Shown: piece after piece, positions 44,515-48,767 of the stretch
Layout of the letters: each line of letters begins with the position of its first letter
Numbering within the stretch: the stretch's first letter is position 1
Assembly: GCA_900317025.1 (NCBI GenBank)
Contig: ONFG01000008.1
Location: forward strand, 24,965 to 73,731
Length of the DNA stretch: 48,767 bases
Direction: 5' to 3'
Origin: an uncultured Eubacteriales bacterium
GTDB taxonomy: Bacteria; Bacillota; Clostridia; Oscillospirales; Acutalibacteraceae
Notes under the pieces: model-generated
What the model was told of the DNA's origin: nothing
Databases searched by the model: none
Seen by the model: only the letters and a program-made list of their open reading frames with translations
Translations under genes and position numbers: made by a program

Positions 44515-47500
44515 TTAATACTCGTCGTCGCCGTAGAGATCGTCGTTCTCATCCTCGTCAGTGAGGTATTCGTCGATATCGTCTCCGTCGTCGTCATAAT
44601 CGTCGTCGCCGCTGAAATCCTCGTCATCGTAGAATTCATCGTCGTTGTAAGCGTCGTCAAGCACGTCGGAATCGCCGAAAATGCTCTTGTTCTCGGGGTT
44701 GTCGTCGGGTGAGAAGCCCTTCATGTCTTTAGCCGTAAGAACGCTCTTTCCGGGGAACGCACTGTTTTCTACTGCCTTCGGGTTGGTCTCCTCGTCGAGA
44801 TCCTGCTTCAGGTCGATCTCTTCGCCGTCTTCGCCAATAACTCTTACGTCAAGAGCAAGCGACTGCAGCTCCTTGATAAGGACCTTGAACGACTCGGGGA
44901 TACCCGGCTTCGGAATATTCTCGCCCTTTACGATCGACTCGTATGTTTTTACACGTCCGACAACGTCGTCCGACTTGACCGTAAGGATCTCCTGGAGCGT
45001 GTAAGCAGCGCCGTAAGCCTCGAGCGCCCAAACCTCCATCTCACCGAAGCGCTGACCGCCGAACTGAGCCTTACCGCCGAGCGGCTGCTGAGTTACGAGC
45101 GAGTACGGACCTGTGGAACGGGCATGGATCTTATCGTCAACGAGGTGATGGAGCTTTAAGTAGTACATATAGCCAACGGTTACGGGGTTGTCGAAGTACT
45201 CGCCCGTTCTGCCGTCTCTTACAAGCGTCTTACACTCCATCGAGATGCCTTCCTTCTCGAAGCACTCGGTGAAGTCGATATATTTCGGGGAAGCCGGCGG
45301 CGGAAGCTCGCCGTTCTTCGCCTTTACAGCAATATCCTTGTAAATCTCGAAGATATCCTGCTCGTGTGCGCCGTCGAATACCGACGTCATAATCTTCCAG
45401 CCAAGAGCCTTTGCGGCGTAGCCGAGGTGGACCTCAAGCACCTGACCGATGTTCATACGTGAAGGTACGCCGAGCGGGTTGAGCACTATGTCAAGCGGCG
45501 TGCCGTCGGGCAGGAAGGGCATGTCCTCCTGCGGAAGTATCCTCGAAACGACACCCTTGTTTCCATGGCGGCCGGCCATTTTGTCGCCGACGGAGATCTT
45601 TCTCTTCTGAGCGAGGTAGCAGCGAACGACCTTGTTTACGCCCGGCTGCAGCTCGTCGCTGTTTTCTCTTGTGAACACCTTGACGTCTACGACCGTGCCG
45701 CACTCGCCGTGGGGAACACGAAGAGACGTGTCTCTTACTTCTCTTGCCTTCTCGCCGAAGATCGCGCGCAGAAGTCTTTCCTCCGCCGTAAGCTCGGTTT
45801 CGCCCTTCGGAGTAACCTTGCCGACGAGAATGTCGCCCGTCTTTACCTCTGCGCCGATGCGGATAATACCGTCTTCGTTGAGGTTTTTGAGCATATCGTC
45901 GCCGACGTTCGGGATCTCACGAGTGATCTCCTCCGGTCCGAGCTTCGTCTCTCTTGCTTCCGTCTCGTACTCCTCGATGTGGATAGAGGTGTAGTAGTCG
46001 TCTCTTACCATCTTCTCGTTGAGGAGAACGGCGTCCTCGTAGTTGTAGCCTTCCCATGTCATGAAGCCGATGAGGGCGTTCTTGCCGAGGGAGATCTCGC
46101 CGTGGTCTGTAGCCGGGCCGTCTGCAAGGACATCGCCTTTCTTTACTCTCTGACCAACCTCGACGATCGGGATCTGGTTTATGCACGTGCCCTGGTTGGA
46201 GCGCAGGAACTTCGTTACCTCATACTCGACTACTCTGCCGGTATCGTCGAGAACCGCGCCGTCGCCGTGGCTGTCGTATCTTACCGTGATGAGGTCTGCG
46301 CTGACCTGAGTAACGACGCCGTCGTCCTCTGCGAGGATACAAACGCCGGAGTCAACGCCCGCCTTGTACTCGATACCCGTTCCGACGATCGGAGCCTCGG
46401 TAACGAGGAGCGGCACTGCCTGCCTCTGCATGTTCGAGCCCATGAGCGCACGGTTCGCGTCGTCGTTCTCGAGGAAGGGGATCATCGCCGTAGCGACCGA
46501 TACGACCATTCTCGGCGAAACGTCCATGTAGTCGAAGCGATTTGCTTCAAGCTCTACGAACTCGTCTCTGTACCTGCCGTGGACTTTCTTTCTGACGAAA
46601 CGGTGCTGCTCGTCGAGCGGCTCGTTCGCCTGAGCAACGACGAACTCGTCCTCCATGTCGGCAGTCATATATACTACCTCGTCGGTAACGACGCCGGTAG
46701 CCTTGTCTATCTTTCTGAAAGGAGCCTCTACGAAGCCGTAGGAGTTTACTCTTGCGAACGTCGCAAGGTAGGAGATAAGACCGATGTTCGGTCCTTCAGG
46801 CGTCTCGATCGGGCACATTCTTCCGTAGTGGCTGTAATGAACGTCGCGGACCTCGAATCCGGCACGGTCTCTCGAAAGACCGCCGGGACCGAGCGCCGAA
46901 AGACGTCTCTTATGTGTAAGCTCTGCGAGCGGGTTGTTCTGATCCATGAACTGCGACAGCGGCGAGGAGCCGAAAAACTCCTTGATGGCAGCCGTAACGG
47001 GGCGGATATTGATGAGCGAGGTCGGCGTGATGCCGGAGAGATCCTGCGCCTGGAGCGTCATTCTCTCGCGAACTACTCTTTCAAGTCTCGAGAAGCCGAT
47101 CCTTACCTGGTTCTGAAGAAGCTCGCCTACGCAGCGGATGCGGCGGTTGCCGAGGTGGTCGATGTCGTCGGTCGTACCGATGCCGCAGGCAAGGTTGTTC
47201 ATATAGTTGACGGAAGCGAAGATATCGTCGATCGTGATCGTGTTGGGAACGAGGTCGTTCCTTCTTCTTACGCACTCATCGATAAGATCCTCGCCCTCAA
47301 GACCGCTGTCGAGGATCTCACAGAGGACCGTAAAGCGGACCTTTTCGTCGATCTCGCACTTCTCCTTGATGTCGAAATCGACGTACTTCGTCATGTCTAC
47401 CATGCCGTTGGAGATGACCTTGATAACAGTGTCGTTCTCGAGCTTTACGAGGACTTCTCTTACTCCTGCGTTTTCGATCTCGAGCGCCTGCTCGCGGGTG

Positions 47501-48435
47501 ATGACGTCGCCGTCCATAGCGATGATCTCGCCCGTTCTCGGGTTTACAACAGGCTCGGCGAGCGTCTGGCCGGTGATCCTTCTGGAGATGCCGAGCTTCT
47601 TGTTGTACTTATATCTGCCGACCCTCGACATATCGTAGCGTCTGGGGTCGAAGAAGAGGTTGTCGATGTGCTGCTGAGCACTTTCTACCGTCGGCGGTTC
47701 GGAAGGGCGAAGCTTCTTGTAGACCTCGATCAGACCGTCCTCCTGGTTGGTGCAGCCATCCTTTGCGATGGTCGCCTTCATTCTGTCGTCGTCGCCGAAA
47801 TACTCGAGGATCTCCTCGTCTGTACCAAGGCCGAGGGCGCGCAAAAATGCCGTAACGGCGATCTTTCTGTTCTTGTCGATCCTTACGTAGAAAACGTCGT
47901 TGATGTCGTTTTCGTATTCAAGCCATGCGCCTCTGTTCGGGATAACGGTCGAGGAGAAAAGCTCCTTACCCGTCTTGTCGTGATCCATCTTATAGTAGAC
48001 GCCCGGGGAACGAACGAGCTGCGAAACGATAACGCGCTCCGCGCCGTTGATAACAAACGTGCCGCTCTCCGTCATGAGCGGGAAATCGCCCATGTAGATC
48101 TCTGACTCCTTTACCTCGTCGGTCTCGCGGTTGGTAAGGCGCGCGGTCACCTTGAGTGGAGCCGCATATGTAGCGTCTCTCTCCTTGCATTCGATAACGG
48201 AATGCTTCGGGTGGTCGATATCAAGGAAATAATCGACGAAATCAAGCACAAGGTTTCCCGTGTGGTCGGAGATGCCCGACACGTCTCTGAAAACCTCTTT
48301 CAGCCCTTCGTTTAAAAACCACTCGTATGACTTTTTCTGGATCTCGATAAGGTTTGGCATACCGATAACTTCGTCGATCTTTCCGAAGCTCATACGTGTA
48401 GTGCTTCCCATTTTTACAGGCTTTACATTCACCAT
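44515..48435 (-). CDS. rpoB: DNA-directed RNA polymerase subunit beta
   Basis: The catalytic beta subunit. I start at ATG 48435 (product [33 protein letters not shown]), the usual N-terminus in Clostridia, with GGAGTGA upstream; the frame stays open to a TTG at 48534, but that codon has no ribosome binding site. The 1306-residue protein contains the rifampicin pocket [33 protein letters not shown] (residues ~487-519), followed by [12 protein letters not shown]-type sequence and the C-terminal [36 protein letters not shown]. In the rif pocket the first Gln (E. coli Q510) is Pro492 here, while the common resistance positions keep wild-type residues. The last ~55 residues are an Asp/Glu/Tyr-rich tail. 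It is cotranscribed with rpoC, with its own promoter upstream. Confidence 0.98.
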   Translation of the reverse strand: MVNVKPVKMGSTTRMSFGKIDEVIGMPNLIEIQKKSYEWFLNEGLKEVFRDVSGISDHTGNLVLDFVDYFLDIDHPKHSVIECKERDATYAAPLKVTARLTNRETDEVKESEIYMGDFPLMTESGTFVINGAERVIVSQLVRSPGVYYKMDHDKTGKELFSSTVIPNRGAWLEYENDINDVFYVRIDKNRKIAVTAFLRALGLGTDEEILEYFGDDDRMKATIAKDGCTNQEDGLIEVYKKLRPSEPPTVESAQQHIDNLFFDPRRYDMSRVGRYKYNKKLGISRRITGQTLAEPVVNPRTGEIIAMDGDVITREQALEIENAGVREVLVKLENDTVIKVISNGMVDMTKYVDFDIKEKCEIDEKVRFTVLCEILDSGLEGEDLIDECVRRRNDLVPNTITIDDIFASVNYMNNLACGIGTTDDIDHLGNRRIRCVGELLQNQVRIGFSRLERVVRERMTLQAQDLSGITPTSLINIRPVTAAIKEFFGSSPLSQFMDQNNPLAELTHKRRLSALGPGGLSRDRAGFEVRDVHYSHYGRMCPIETPEGPNIGLISYLATFARVNSYGFVEAPFRKIDKATGVVTDEVVYMTADMEDEFVVAQANEPLDEQHRFVRKKVHGRYRDEFVELEANRFDYMDVSPRMVVSVATAMIPFLENDDANRALMGSNMQRQAVPLLVTEAPIVGTGIEYKAGVDSGVCILAEDDGVVTQVSADLITVRYDSHGDGAVLDDTGRVVEYEVTKFLRSNQGTCINQIPIVEVGQRVKKGDVLADGPATDHGEISLGKNALIGFMTWEGYNYEDAVLLNEKMVRDDYYTSIHIEEYETEARETKLGPEEITREIPNVGDDMLKNLNEDGIIRIGAEVKTGDILVGKVTPKGETELTAEERLLRAIFGEKAREVRDTSLRVPHGECGTVVDVKVFTRENSDELQPGVNKVVRCYLAQKRKISVGDKMAGRHGNKGVVSRILPQEDMPFLPDGTPLDIVLNPLGVPSRMNIGQVLEVHLGYAAKALGWKIMTSVFDGAHEQDIFEIYKDIAVKAKNGELPPPASPKYIDFTECFEKEGISMECKTLVRDGRTGEYFDNPVTVGYMYYLKLHHLVDDKIHARSTGPYSLVTQQPLGGKAQFGGQRFGEMEVWALEAYGAAYTLQEILTVKSDDVVGRVKTYESIVKGENIPKPGIPESFKVLIKELQSLALDVRVIGEDGEEIDLKQDLDEETNPKAVENSAFPGKSVLTAKDMKGFSPDDNPENKSIFGDSDVLDDAYNDDEFYDDEDFSGDDDYDDDGDDIDEYLTDEDENDDLYGDDEY

Positions 48436-48587
48436 AGGCTTGCTGTCACTCCAATCTTGAATTTTTGGGTATCCTCTTTCCGGGAGAATCTCCAAAGGAA
48501 GATCGAGGTTTTTAAAAATCGTATGTTCATACAAATTTTCAAAGAATTTTTTGTGAAAATTAGTGCATCTGCAATACGATTTTTATC

Positions 48588-48619
48588 AAAAAAACCTCAA
48601 TAGCCCAAAATCGGCTATT
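48588..48619 (-). terminator. Leader hairpin with T-tract upstream of rpoB
   Basis: Minus strand AATAGCC / GGCTATT with a 7-base loop, then GAGG and seven T. It lies within ~40 bases of the predicted start of transcription and ~150 bases before the rpoB ATG, so it would act as an attenuator or a 5'-end structure. Confidence 0.5.
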
Positions 48620-48634
48620 ATGATACAATAACCT

Positions 48635-48663
48635 ATTTTAATAGATTTGCAAGCATTTGTCAA
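48635..48663 (-). promoter_or_regulatory. SigA-type promoter of rpoB-rpoC
   Basis: Minus strand TTGACA (48663-48658), 17-base spacer, TAAAAT (48640-48635). Predicted start near 48628, a leader of ~190 nt. Sequence beyond it to the window end shows no gene; rplL, usually next upstream, is not in view. Confidence 0.8.
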
Positions 48664-48767
48664 GGGGGTAAAACAAATTTTTTTGCCCTTGACAAAGAAA
48701 AATTCGCCGAAAATCAAGCAGAATCGGGCGCTTTTCGGGCGCGCTTCGGAGTTCAGTCAGGTGAAAC

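Noticed and set aside
48436-48534. 33-codon N-terminal extension of RpoB from a TTG
   Set aside because: No ribosome binding site precedes the TTG and the extension has no counterpart in RpoB. The ATG at 48435 gives the normal N-terminus.

Overview
The window looks like a chromosomal segment of a spore-forming, moderately GC-rich Firmicute of the class Clostridia, probably an Oscillospirales/Ruminococcaceae relative. This is inferred from gene content: the sporulation protein SpoIIP, a CtsR-McsA-McsB-ClpC heat-shock operon, a DnaD-domain protein beside a DnaI/DnaC-type helicase loader, a YycJ-RlmH pair, RqcH, a DUF1540 protein and a Bacillus-like IF3. Promoters are mostly textbook SigA type with 17-base spacers, intergenic regions are AT-rich, and intrinsic terminators are frequent. 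No phage, insertion sequence with a transposase, or CRISPR array is visible.

Layout. 1-3.9 kb (minus): dprA (cut by the window edge), a SpoU/TrmH methyltransferase, a small membrane protein, and infC-rpmI-rplT. The infC leader has a consensus promoter, an intrinsic terminator and an AUU start codon. 4-9.9 kb (minus): two ABC importers in tandem, one of the TrpXYZ/ABC_sub_bind type and one for polar amino acids. 10-12.2 kb: a DUF1540 protein, a GT-C membrane glycosyltransferase, and tRNA-Thr/tRNA-Tyr. 12.3-14.2 kb: glgB. 14.4-20.9 kb (plus): dnaG-rpoD plus a zincin-like protein, then murA behind a structured leader, then yycJ-rlmH. 21-28.2 kb: a helicase loader and DnaD protein (minus), spoIIP behind a SigE-like promoter (plus), a DHHW-family lipoprotein with altered signature residues, a phosphopantetheinyl transferase and rqcH (minus). 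28.6-33.4 kb (minus): a 1585-residue protein that I cannot match to a described family. It has four copies of an ~80-residue domain joined by Ala/Pro linkers, a zinc ribbon, a long coiled coil and SseB-like segments. 33.8-39.2 kb (plus): an ArsR-type regulator, then ctsR-mcsA-mcsB-clpC. 39.5-48.4 kb (minus): a secreted cyclophilin lipoprotein, then rpoC and rpoB.

Two dispersed repeat families run through the right half. Family A is a 149-base MITE-like element with ATACTAA/TTAGTAT ends and a chain of hairpins, three of which share a GCA triloop. Two full copies lie in inverted orientation around the cyclophilin gene; two shorter copies and one remnant lie elsewhere. Family B is a short GC-rich element in three intergenic places, one of them inside the ctsR operon between mcsB and clpC.

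Most of the window is housekeeping. The parts I consider least described are the 1585-residue repeat protein, the family A elements, the structured murA leader and the DHHW-like probable pseudoenzyme.
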